Shown here in pieces: positions 40,145 through 49,066 of a stretch of 64,000 bases of DNA. Under the pieces are notes generated by a model. The model was not told where the DNA came from. It did not search any database and saw only the letters and a program-made list of their open reading frames with translations. A program made the position numbers and the translations under genes. Source of the DNA: an uncultured Actinomycetes bacterium (GTDB lineage: Bacteria; Actinomycetota; Actinomycetes; Nanopelagicales; Nanopelagicaceae); NCBI GenBank assembly GCA_937876245.1, contig CALEGP010000016.1, positions 1-64,000 on the forward strand, written 5' to 3'. Position 1 is the stretch's first letter, and the number at the start of each line of letters is the position of its first letter.

Positions 40145-41701
40145 ATGTCCAAAATAGTAGTGGTCGGTTCAGGCATTAATGGATTGAGCGCAGCAGCCCT
40201 CCTGGCGAAAAAAGGGCTATCTGTAACTGTCCTAGAAAGCGCCGATCAATTTGGTGGTGCTGTCAGAACTGAGGAGGCCACGCTTCCGGGGTTTAAGCAC
40301 GATTTATTCGCAACTAATTTGAGCTTATTCGCTGGTGGCGGTGTTATGGCTGAATTAAAAGATGACTTGATTCGAAATGGCTTGGAATTTATTTCTTCCA
40401 CAAAGCCGTATTGCTCAGTATTCCCAGATGGAAAATCTATTGGGATAACAATGGACAGAGAAGCCAATCTTGCAACACTTGCCCGAGTGGCACCAGGTGA
40501 TGTCGAATCTTGGAGAGCACTAACAATAAAACTTGGTGATCTCGCTCCCCATCTATTTCCAATTCTAGGTACCGAACTCCCCTCCTTCGCTGCTGTAAAA
40601 TCTCTTTATAAAACTTGGCGGGCAATTGGTACTACTGGTTTGTTTGATTTAGTCAGATTGCTTCTGCAATCAAGCAGAGCTTTTGCTGATGAAAATTTTG
40701 TGCATCCCGAAACAAAAGCTTTGGCCGCAACTTGGGGTATGCATTTGGATTATGGCCCTGATATTTCAGGGGGTGCGCTTTTTTCATTCTTAGAATCAAT
40801 AGGTGGCCAAGAATTTGGCATGGTTCTTGGCAAAGGTGGCGCAGATACCTTAATTAAAGCTTTGGTCGGGGTTATAAAAGAAAATGGCGGCACAGTTATT
40901 GCCGGAACGAAAGTAGTTGAAATAGTCACCCAAAATGGCAAAGCCGTTGGAGTGCGTACTTTAGACGGCAAAACATATGAGGCTGATCAGGTAATTGCGA
41001 ATGTGAACCCTGCTTTGATTCCTGCTCTTCTTTCGAGTGAAGAATTGATGAAACCTGAAATATCAAAAATTAAGAATTTCCGCCCTGGTCTTGGAACAAT
41101 GATGATTCATCTTGCACTAAGCGAGCTTCCTGACTGGAGAGCTTCTGAAGCCGGTGAATTTAACTATGTACATATCGCCCCTTATATAGACGATATGGCG
41201 ATGACTTACACGCTAGCCGCTGCAGGAAAGCTTCCGAGCACCCCAACCTTGGTCATAGGGCAGCCAACAGTGAGCGACCCATCTCGAGCCCCGGCTGGAA
41301 AACATATTCTCTGGATTCAAGTCCGTGTTCTGCCGCTAGAAATTACTGGAGATGCCGCTGGCAGTATTTCAGGAAAAACTTGGGACGAAGTTGGTGAAGC
41401 TTACGCAGATCGAATTATTAAGAATATCGAGAAATACGCGCCTGGATTGAGTTCTAAGATTCTTTCTAGAAAAGTTTTAACTCCAGCTGATTTAGAAAAA
41501 TATAATGCAAATTTAATTGGCGGGGATTCCCTTGGTGGTAGCCACCACCCTGCACAATTCTTTTTCCTCCGCCCAATGCCAGGCTGGACAGGCCACAAGG
41601 CGCCAATTAAAAACTTATTTCTTTGTGGATCAGGAACTTGGCCTGGTGGTGGTGTCGGTGGTGGCAGTGGACTTATGGTTGCTAATTTAATCGGTAAATA
41701 A
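40145..41701 (+). CDS. Phytoene desaturase-like / PYROXD2-like FAD oxidoreductase (paralog)
   Basis: KIVVVGSGINGLSAAALLAKKGLSVTVLESADQFGGAVRTEEATLPGFKHDLFA; start MSKIVVVG preferred. Confidence 0.85.
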   Translation: MSKIVVVGSGINGLSAAALLAKKGLSVTVLESADQFGGAVRTEEATLPGFKHDLFATNLSLFAGGGVMAELKDDLIRNGLEFISSTKPYCSVFPDGKSIGITMDREANLATLARVAPGDVESWRALTIKLGDLAPHLFPILGTELPSFAAVKSLYKTWRAIGTTGLFDLVRLLLQSSRAFADENFVHPETKALAATWGMHLDYGPDISGGALFSFLESIGGQEFGMVLGKGGADTLIKALVGVIKENGGTVIAGTKVVEIVTQNGKAVGVRTLDGKTYEADQVIANVNPALIPALLSSEELMKPEISKIKNFRPGLGTMMIHLALSELPDWRASEAGEFNYVHIAPYIDDMAMTYTLAAAGKLPSTPTLVIGQPTVSDPSRAPAGKHILWIQVRVLPLEITGDAAGSISGKTWDEVGEAYADRIIKNIEKYAPGLSSKILSRKVLTPADLEKYNANLIGGDSLGGSHHPAQFFFLRPMPGWTGHKAPIKNLFLCGSGTWPGGGVGGGSGLMVANLIGK

Positions 41702-42079
41702 TTTTTCACGCCAAGCGTCGGGCCATCTTTGAGCACCGGCTTCTTTACTCGGCGAGTGAACGATTACGTAATTTCCAATTGCTGCAACTTCGCCATTTAC
41801 CTGAGCGGTAAATGAAAGTTCGCAAGATGAATTACCCAACCGAATAACTTCCAGTCTCGTTACGATTTCTTCACCAAAAAAGATTCTGCGCTTATATTCC
41901 ATCGCGACTTTGACTCTGGGGATTTGGCCAAAAAGGGAACTTGGTAAACCTACGCTGCGATAGAGCGCTGATTCACATTCTTCAACCCAACGAAAGGCGC
42001 TTGAATAGTGTTGGTGACCAGCCGCATCAGTTTCAGCCCATTCAAGGAATCTGGTTATTTCGATGCTAGCTCCGGCCAT
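41687..42079 (-). CDS. Acyl-CoA thioesterase (4-hydroxybenzoyl-CoA thioesterase/YbgC-like hotdog)
   Basis: WAETDAAGHQHYSSAFRWVEECESAL, MEYKRRIFFGEEIVTRLEVIRLG. Confidence 0.8.
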   Translation of the reverse strand: MAGASIEITRFLEWAETDAAGHQHYSSAFRWVEECESALYRSVGLPSSLFGQIPRVKVAMEYKRRIFFGEEIVTRLEVIRLGNSSCELSFTAQVNGEVAAIGNYVIVHSPSKEAGAQRWPDAWREKLFTD

Positions 42080-42135
42080 TTATTTACCCTTTCCAATCAT
42101 TTCTTTATTTAAGTTACCCCGCTAACATTACCGCC

Positions 42136-43017
42136 GTGGTCAGTATATTTGCGGGTGAAGCTAAAGATTTAATAGACCGGGCTAATCGTCCGCAATCCTT
42201 AATAATCACTATTTATGGAGCATATAGCCGTTCTCTCGGGGGTTGGCTTTCATCGAGTGCGATCGTTTCACTTTGTGCTGAGTTAGATGTCGATGAGGCA
42301 TCGGTTCGTAGTGCCCTTTCTAGGTTTAAGCGGCGCGGAATCTTGATTTCTAAATCGCAGAATGGAATCCAGGGTTATGCCTTAAGCCCTGAGGCCAGAA
42401 AAACTTTCGAGCTCGGAGACACTCGAGTTTTAGAACGTCGCGAGGCGCCACGAGATGAGGGTTGGGTACTAGTTGTATTCTCAATTCCAGAAAAGAATCG
42501 TGCCCTTAGATACCAACTACGCTCTCGGTTAGTGAGAGTAGGTTTTGCTCAAGTGTCTGGAGGACTTTGGATTGCCCCGCGACAACTTACTAATGATGTA
42601 ATAGCGCTGGCAAAATCATTAAAGATTGAGCCACATATGAGTATTTTTTCCGCCCATCACTTGGCCTTCAAATCGACACAAGCCGTTGTTGCAGAATGGT
42701 GGGATCTCGATGGAATTGGCGAGCTTTACAAATCTTTTGCTTTGACCGTAAGGCCAATTATAAGAAAGTGGTTCACAAAGAAAATTACGAAACCTGATCC
42801 ACTGGAGGCTTTTATTGATTACACGAGAGTCTTAACTAATTGGCGTCATGTTCCTTATTTTGATCCGGGTCTACCTAAAGAGTACTTACCTAAAAATTGG
42901 CCAGGGTTTCCTGCCATGGATAGTTTTTTTAGGGTACACGACTTGCTCGCAATCCCGGCACTGAGCCATTTTCATAGCGTTGCCGGGAAAACTGAAAGTA
43001 AAAACACAAAGAAGTAA
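42136..43017 (+). CDS. PaaX family transcriptional regulator
   Basis: RPQSLIITIYGAYSRSLGGWLSSSAIVSLCAELDVDEASVRSALSRFKRRGIL winged helix; WVLVVFSIPEKNRALRYQLRSRLVRVGFAQVSGGLWIAP. Confidence 0.9.
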   Translation: MVSIFAGEAKDLIDRANRPQSLIITIYGAYSRSLGGWLSSSAIVSLCAELDVDEASVRSALSRFKRRGILISKSQNGIQGYALSPEARKTFELGDTRVLERREAPRDEGWVLVVFSIPEKNRALRYQLRSRLVRVGFAQVSGGLWIAPRQLTNDVIALAKSLKIEPHMSIFSAHHLAFKSTQAVVAEWWDLDGIGELYKSFALTVRPIIRKWFTKKITKPDPLEAFIDYTRVLTNWRHVPYFDPGLPKEYLPKNWPGFPAMDSFFRVHDLLAIPALSHFHSVAGKTESKNTKK

Positions 43018-43023
43018 TAACTT

Positions 43024-44493
43024 TTATTTTGCTTGGTAATCCTTGTTTACATAAAGATCTACGTATTCATTAACTGGCATTTCAGTTAATCGCTTATAGT
43101 CCATGGAAACTTCAAGAATCTTATTATGTTGCTCAACCTTAAAGATTCGAGCTAAATTAATTTTGAACTTCTCAATTAGTAGTGGAATTCCATCAGTTCT
43201 TCGGCGCGCATGTCCGATTGGATATTCGACCACAACCTCATCAAATTTACTGCCATCGTTAAATTCAACAGTTAGCGCGTTTGCGATCGAACGCTTGCTT
43301 GGATCGTGATAATCGACAGTGAAACTAGTATCCTCAACGCAGACTATTTTCTCGCGAAGTTCATCAATAGCGGGGTTTGCTGCAATGTCATCCTCGTAAT
43401 CACGGGCGGTTAAGCGACCAAAAATAAGTGGTACTGCAACCATATATTGAATGCAATGATCGCGATCGGCTGGGTTGCCGAGTGGGCCTGACTTATCAAT
43501 AATGCGAATACAAGCCTCGTGGGTACGAATTTGAACTCTCTTGATATCTGAAGCGTTCTTACCTTCTGCTTTCATCAGCCCGTTAATTGTCATAGCTGCC
43601 TCAACTGCTGTCTGTGAGTGGAACTCCGCAGGAAATGAGATTTTGAATAAAATATTTTCCATTACATAAGAACCATACGCTCGTTGAAATTTAAATGGAT
43701 TTCCTCGGAATAATGAATCGTAGAAACCCCAAACCTTTGCACTTAGGACGGATGGGTAACCCATCTCACCAGTCTTTGCAATCAGCGCTAAACGCACTGC
43801 GCGCGAGGTTGCATCTCCAGCTGCCCAAGATTTTCGTGAGCCGGCATTTGGGAAATGACGATAAGTACGAAGAGCTTGGCCATCTACCCAAGCAAGTGAA
43901 ACTGCATTTAGGGTTTGTTCTCGAGTTAAGCCAAGCATTTTTGCTACAACAGCGGTAGAGGCAACTTTGACTAGAACAACGTGGTCCAGACCAACTTTAT
44001 TAAATGAATTTTCGAGGGCGATACAGCCTTGGATTTCATGAGCTTTGATCATCGCCGTCAATACATCTAGAACTTTAAGTGGTGGGCGACCATCCGCTAC
44101 GGCTGCACGCGAAAGCCAATCCGCAGTAGCTAAAATTCCTCCCAAGTTGTCTGATGGATGACCCCACTCAGCTGCGAGCCAAGTGTCGTTGAAATCTAAC
44201 CAGCGGATCATGGCTCCGATATTGAAAGCGCCTTGAACCGGATCTAGCTCATAGTTAGTTCCTGGGACTCTAACTCCATTAGTAACAACCGTGCCAGGCA
44301 CTAGTGGTCCCAATAATTTTTTGCACTCGTCATATTCAAGTGCCTCTAACCCACACCCAATAGTGTCTAACAGACAGTTCCATGCAGTCTCATACGCCAC
44401 ATCAGATTTAATTTCGTAATTTTCAACGTAGTCAACTATGTCAACTATTTCCTGATCAAATTCTTGTTTTATTTTTGTAATATGTGATGACAC
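43024..44493 (-). CDS. prpD: MmgE/PrpD family 2-methylcitrate dehydratase
   Basis: LLDTIGCGLEAL, GAFNIGAMIRWLDFNDTWLAAEWGHPSDNLGGILA, KISFPAEFHSQTAVEAA. Confidence 0.92.
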   Translation of the reverse strand: MSSHITKIKQEFDQEIVDIVDYVENYEIKSDVAYETAWNCLLDTIGCGLEALEYDECKKLLGPLVPGTVVTNGVRVPGTNYELDPVQGAFNIGAMIRWLDFNDTWLAAEWGHPSDNLGGILATADWLSRAAVADGRPPLKVLDVLTAMIKAHEIQGCIALENSFNKVGLDHVVLVKVASTAVVAKMLGLTREQTLNAVSLAWVDGQALRTYRHFPNAGSRKSWAAGDATSRAVRLALIAKTGEMGYPSVLSAKVWGFYDSLFRGNPFKFQRAYGSYVMENILFKISFPAEFHSQTAVEAAMTINGLMKAEGKNASDIKRVQIRTHEACIRIIDKSGPLGNPADRDHCIQYMVAVPLIFGRLTARDYEDDIAANPAIDELREKIVCVEDTSFTVDYHDPSKRSIANALTVEFNDGSKFDEVVVEYPIGHARRRTDGIPLLIEKFKINLARIFKVEQHNKILEVSMDYKRLTEMPVNEYVDLYVNKDYQAK

Positions 44494-44501
44494 GTTTGGA
44501 C

Positions 44502-45653
44502 CTATCTCTTCTCTATTGGCACAAATTCCAGATCTTCTGGCCCTGTGTAATCCGCACTTGGACGGATAATTTTATTATCGATTCGTTGTTCAATCACATG
44601 AGCTGACCATCCAGTCGTGCGAGAAATTACGAATATTGGTGTAAAGAATTCGGTTGGAATTCCCATAACTTTATAGGCAACAGCCGAAAACCAATCGAGG
44701 TTAGGAAACATTTTTTTTGCATCCCACATCACGGTTTCGATTCTCTCCGCAATATTAAAGAGTTTCATGTCGCCAGCTGTTTCACTCAAACCACGAGCGA
44801 CCGATTTAATAATTTTATTTCTAGGATCTGAAATTGTGTACACAGGGTGCCCAAAACCAATAATAACTTCCTTTTTCTCCACACGAGCCCGAATATCAGA
44901 TTCAGCATCGTCGGGGGTTGGGTATCGCTCTTGAATTTCAAGAGCCACTTCGTTTGCTCCTCCATGTTTTGGTCCACGCAGCGCCCCAATTGCTCCAGTA
45001 ATCGCAGAAAAAATATCTGATCCAGTACCAGCTATTACTCGGCCCGTAAATGTTGATGCATTGAATTCATGTTCTGCATAAAGAATGAGCGAGACATGCA
45101 TTGCCTTTATCCATTCGCCACTTGGTTTAGTCCCATGCAACATATGCAAGAAGTGTCCGCCGACAGAATCATCATCAGTTTCAACATTTATCTGTTTGCC
45201 ATTATTTGCGAAGTGATACCAATAAAGAAGCATGGAGCCAAGAGAGGCGACTAACCGATCTGCAATATCCTTTGCCTCGTCTGCTGTGTGAACTAATGAC
45301 TCAGGTGAAATACACCCCAGGGCAGAAGTTCCTGTTCGCATGACATCCATTGGGTGTGCAGACTTTGGAAGTGCCTCTAGAACTTGTTTGACAGAGCCTG
45401 GAAGGCCTCGAAGTGACTTCAACTTAGCCTTATATGCTGCTAATTCGCCTTGGTTTGGCAGGTGGCCATGGATTAAAAGAAAGGCTACCTCCTCGAATTC
45501 ACATTTATCTGCCAAATCATAAATATCGTACCCTCGATAATGCAGGTCGTTGCCGCTCTTCCCCACAGAACAAAGTGCTGTTGCTCCTGCGGTTACGCCC
45601 GACAGAGCGACTGATTTCTTTGGCTTAAATTCAATCTTTGGTGAGTCAGCCAT
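44502..45653 (-). CDS. prpC: 2-methylcitrate synthase / citrate synthase family
   Basis: [64 protein letters not shown]. Confidence 0.93.
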   Translation of the reverse strand: MADSPKIEFKPKKSVALSGVTAGATALCSVGKSGNDLHYRGYDIYDLADKCEFEEVAFLLIHGHLPNQGELAAYKAKLKSLRGLPGSVKQVLEALPKSAHPMDVMRTGTSALGCISPESLVHTADEAKDIADRLVASLGSMLLYWYHFANNGKQINVETDDDSVGGHFLHMLHGTKPSGEWIKAMHVSLILYAEHEFNASTFTGRVIAGTGSDIFSAITGAIGALRGPKHGGANEVALEIQERYPTPDDAESDIRARVEKKEVIIGFGHPVYTISDPRNKIIKSVARGLSETAGDMKLFNIAERIETVMWDAKKMFPNLDWFSAVAYKVMGIPTEFFTPIFVISRTTGWSAHVIEQRIDNKIIRPSADYTGPEDLEFVPIEKR

Positions 45654-45655
45654 TA

Positions 45656-46546
45656 TTATTTTTGATCTCCATTGCCTAGTAAGTCATCTAACGCTTTCTC
45701 ATATTCATAGTAATTAATTCGTTGATACAACTCATCCCTAGTCTGCATTGAATCTATCACCGTTTTTTGAGTACCATCTTTTCGAATCGTTTCATATACA
45801 TTTTCAGCGGCTTTATTCATTGCGCGGAAAGCTGAGAGAGGATAGAGAACAATCCCAACACCAACGCTCTTAAGTTCTGCTGTTGTAAAAAGTGGGGTTA
45901 GCCCAAACTCGGTGATGTTCGCGAGAATTGGAACTTTAATAACGTCGGTAAATTTCTTGTAAATTGAGAGTTCGCTAATAGCCTCTGGGAAAAGAGCATC
46001 TGCGCCGGCTTCGATATAGGCGCCCGCACGATCTAGCGCCGCTTCAATTCCTTCAACAGCGAGCGCATCTGTTCGTGCCATGATTAGAAAGGAGTCATCA
46101 GTTCGGGCATCAACAGCGGCCTTGATCCGGTCAACCATTTCGGATTTACTTACTAATTCTTTATTTGGTCGGTGTCCGCAGCGTTTTGCACCGACTTGAT
46201 CTTCGATATGAATAGCAGCGGCTCCGGCTTTATTTATAGAACGAACCGAACGCGCGATATTAAAGGCAGATGCGCCAAAGCCAGTATCAATATCAACCAG
46301 TAATGGGGTGTCGCAAACATCTGTTATTCGACGGACATCTACTAGTACATCTTCCAAGCCAGTGATTCCTAGATCTGGTATTCCTAGTGAACCTGCCGCT
46401 ACGCCGCCACCCGATAAATAAATTGCTTTAAACCCAGCGCGTTTTGCGAGAAGTGCATGGTTAGCATTAATAGTTCCAATAACTTGAAGTGGAAATTCTT
46501 CAGTAAGGGCCGTGCGAAACCGGGCGCCTGCACTGCTTTGGCTCAT
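45656..46546 (-). CDS. prpB: Methylisocitrate lyase
   Basis: [62 protein letters not shown]. Confidence 0.94.
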   Translation of the reverse strand: MSQSSAGARFRTALTEEFPLQVIGTINANHALLAKRAGFKAIYLSGGGVAAGSLGIPDLGITGLEDVLVDVRRITDVCDTPLLVDIDTGFGASAFNIARSVRSINKAGAAAIHIEDQVGAKRCGHRPNKELVSKSEMVDRIKAAVDARTDDSFLIMARTDALAVEGIEAALDRAGAYIEAGADALFPEAISELSIYKKFTDVIKVPILANITEFGLTPLFTTAELKSVGVGIVLYPLSAFRAMNKAAENVYETIRKDGTQKTVIDSMQTRDELYQRINYYEYEKALDDLLGNGDQK

Positions 46547-46622
46547 TGGTTCACCTTATCACCGGGCAATAACAGCGCTACAGGTAAATGCCCCTGAATT
46601 GGTTGAGAGGTTGGCAACATTT

Positions 46623-46636
46623 TTGACGACCGTCAC
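46623..46636. promoter_or_regulatory. Candidate operator TTGACGACCGTCAC upstream of prpBCD
   Basis: Reverse strand GTGACGGTCGTCAA matches the 37551 site at 13/14; ~77 bp upstream of the prpB start. Confidence 0.62.
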
Positions 46637-46652
46637 CTACCCGCAAGTAGCT

Positions 46653-47081
46653 TTAAGCAAGGGCGGCGTCCAGGGAGATGGTTGCCGAGGAATAAAGTTT
46701 TGAGACAGGGCAAGTGACTTTGGCATTCATGGCTAGTTCGACAAAATTCTCATTTGTTAGTTCTTGATTCAATCCCCTGGATACAAGATGTATTTCACTA
46801 ATCCAAAAACCATCGTCACGTTGTTCAAGTGTCACTTTGGCAGTTGTCTCGATAGTTCCCGGAGTCCTGCCTTCGCTTTCTATCAAGCTTGATAGGTGCA
46901 TTGAGAAGCACCCGCTTAGCGCGGCTCCAATCAATTCTTCCGGATTTGTCATTGGTGAATCTTCAACGCGAGACTTAAGAGAGAATGGGAGAGTTTGCCC
47001 CGAGCGACCTAACTTCATGGACCCTGTTCCTGAAGGAACTGTTCCATTCCAGACTGCACTTGCATGTTTAAAAACTTTCAT
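46653..47081 (-). CDS. OsmC/Ohr family peroxiredoxin-like protein
   Basis: TNPEELIGAALSGCFSMHLSSLIE, CPVSKLYSSATISLDA; start MKVFKHAS or 6 codons upstream. Confidence 0.87.
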   Translation of the reverse strand: MKVFKHASAVWNGTVPSGTGSMKLGRSGQTLPFSLKSRVEDSPMTNPEELIGAALSGCFSMHLSSLIESEGRTPGTIETTAKVTLEQRDDGFWISEIHLVSRGLNQELTNENFVELAMNAKVTCPVSKLYSSATISLDAALA

Positions 47082-47102
47082 TTTTACGCTACCTTTCAAG
47101 TT

Positions 47103-47879
47103 ATGGAGCCAGGCAAAGTATTCAACGCCAGCACTTTAGCGTTAGAAGATGTATCCGCGCGAGGTCAGGGGCAATGCTTTGCCCTTATTAAGCCTGGAGT
47201 TTACGCCGAAAATATGACAGCAACTGAAATACATTTGACAGGCAATGCCTCACCTAAAGCTTATAAAGGCTGTGACGCCTTAATTTTTGTCAGATCAGGT
47301 ACTGCCAGTCTAGAAATTATAGGTGGCGATTCAGATAACAGTGTCCTTGTGAGCGCCGGATCAGCCGTCCATATTAAAAGTGGTGAGAGTTTCTTCTGGG
47401 CAAATGGCAATAATTTGGTCGCCCTAGAAATTTCCATACCTGATGCTTCTGGTCCCTATGCGCGCAAGCAAATTAAGGAGATTTTGGATATAAAGAGATC
47501 TGTCAAGCAAGGTGATTCGCTAAAAGATGATGCCACATCTGACCGGCAGTATGAAGTTTTATTCGACACTACTAATGGTTCTTCTGGTGCCACAATGTTC
47601 ATTGGTTTTATCCCCCCTTCAGGCGCTCCTGCTCACTATCACTTGTATGACGAGATCTGCCATATTGTTCGCGGTTCAGGCGAACTTCAAGTAGGAGAAT
47701 CTATTCAACCTCTCTCACAGGGCTCGACCTTTGCTGTCGTACCGAGATTGCTTCACTCTGTTATAAATAACACAGAGGAGAATCTCTGGATTCTTGGTAT
47801 TTTTAGGCCTGAAGGATCGCCAGCTGCTGCATATTACCCTGATGGGAAACCCGCTCCGGGTTACTCCGAATTAAATTGA
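47103..47879 (+). CDS. Bicupin domain protein
   Basis: Two cupin barrels: ALIFVRSGTASLEIIGGDSDNSVLVSAGSAVHIKSGE and APAHYHLYDEICHIVRGSGELQVGESIQPLSQGSTFAVVPRLLHSV. Confidence 0.82.
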   Translation: MEPGKVFNASTLALEDVSARGQGQCFALIKPGVYAENMTATEIHLTGNASPKAYKGCDALIFVRSGTASLEIIGGDSDNSVLVSAGSAVHIKSGESFFWANGNNLVALEISIPDASGPYARKQIKEILDIKRSVKQGDSLKDDATSDRQYEVLFDTTNGSSGATMFIGFIPPSGAPAHYHLYDEICHIVRGSGELQVGESIQPLSQGSTFAVVPRLLHSVINNTEENLWILGIFRPEGSPAAAYYPDGKPAPGYSELN

Positions 47880-47901
47880 TTTCTAATTAGTAGGAGGAAA
47901 A

Positions 47902-49056
47902 TTGAGTTCAATAGATTTAGCAGGGCAATACCGCTCTGAATTTCCGATTTTTGAAAAATTAACATATATAAATTCGTGCTCGCAGGGAGCCCTTGCTGTA
48001 TCAGTAAAGGCAGCCTTTACAACTTACTTAACAACTCTAGAAGAACAAGGTTCAGCATGGAATGACTGGGTAACTCAACAAGAGCTTGTCCGTGGGCTCA
48101 CAGCGCAACTATTAAATGCTAAACCGGAGGAGATTGCGCTTACTACTTCAGCATCGGCTGGTGTGAATTCACTGGCAACATCTCTAGATTTTTCGGGTAA
48201 GCGAAATAAAATAGTTACCACTGAAAATGAATTTCCGACAATGGGTCAAATTTGGCATGCGCAAGAATCTCGAGGCGCGAAAGTAGTACATATAGAGAAT
48301 CGAGCTGATTTAACGGTTGATACTGAGGCTCTAATAAATGAAATAGATGAGGAGACTCTTCTGGTTGCGATCACTCATGTCTGTTATCGCAATGGTGCGC
48401 GGACTGATATTCAACCCATTATTGAAGCTGCTCACAAAATGGGAGCCTTGGTAATTTTGGATACCTACCAAACTATTGGCGCCATTTCTATTGATGTTTC
48501 AGAAATCGATGCTGATTTTATAGTTGGTGGCTTTCTTAAATATATGATTGCTGTACCTGGAGTTGGCTTTCTATATGCCCGAGAAAAAAGTACAAACCAC
48601 TTGATACCTACTAGCACTGGCTGGTTTGCAGCTCGCGATCTATTTGCAATGGACATACATTCTTATGATCCGGCCAAGGAGGCTAGGAGATTTGAAACTG
48701 GAACACCTAATGTTCCACCGCTCTATCCTGCGAGCGCAGCCTTGGAATTTATGCTAAAAGTGGGGGTAAAGAATATTGAAAGTTATGTCGCGCAAATTCA
48801 TGACGAATTGCGTTCTGGAATTATAGAAATTGGTGGCAACGTCGTTACACCCGGTGGCAAGAATCAACATGGAGCACTACTTGCAGTCGCTTCATTGGAT
48901 GAGCATGCGCACGTTGCAGCTCTTGAGGGTCTTGGAATTGTGACATCAAGCAGGGGTGGAAATGTCCGAATTTCACCTCACTTTTATAATAACCAGGACG
49001 ATGTTGCCAAGGTTGTCGCAGGTTTTGCCAAAACCAAAGAATTCCTGAGAAAGTAA
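47902..49056 (+). CDS. Class V (NifS/cysteine desulfurase-like) PLP aminotransferase (TTG start)
   Basis: EEIALTTSASAGVNSLATSL, VILDTYQTIGAISIDVSEIDADFIVGGFLKYMIAVPGVGFLYAREK. Confidence 0.85.
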   Translation: MSSIDLAGQYRSEFPIFEKLTYINSCSQGALAVSVKAAFTTYLTTLEEQGSAWNDWVTQQELVRGLTAQLLNAKPEEIALTTSASAGVNSLATSLDFSGKRNKIVTTENEFPTMGQIWHAQESRGAKVVHIENRADLTVDTEALINEIDEETLLVAITHVCYRNGARTDIQPIIEAAHKMGALVILDTYQTIGAISIDVSEIDADFIVGGFLKYMIAVPGVGFLYAREKSTNHLIPTSTGWFAARDLFAMDIHSYDPAKEARRFETGTPNVPPLYPASAALEFMLKVGVKNIESYVAQIHDELRSGIIEIGGNVVTPGGKNQHGALLAVASLDEHAHVAALEGLGIVTSSRGGNVRISPHFYNNQDDVAKVVAGFAKTKEFLRK

Positions 49057-49066
49057 ATTTGGCCTT

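Noticed and set aside
38493-41701. Carotenoid biosynthesis locus
   Set aside because: Only desaturase-like FAD enzymes are present; no phytoene synthase, GGPP synthase or cyclase nearby, and context is CoA/aromatic catabolism.
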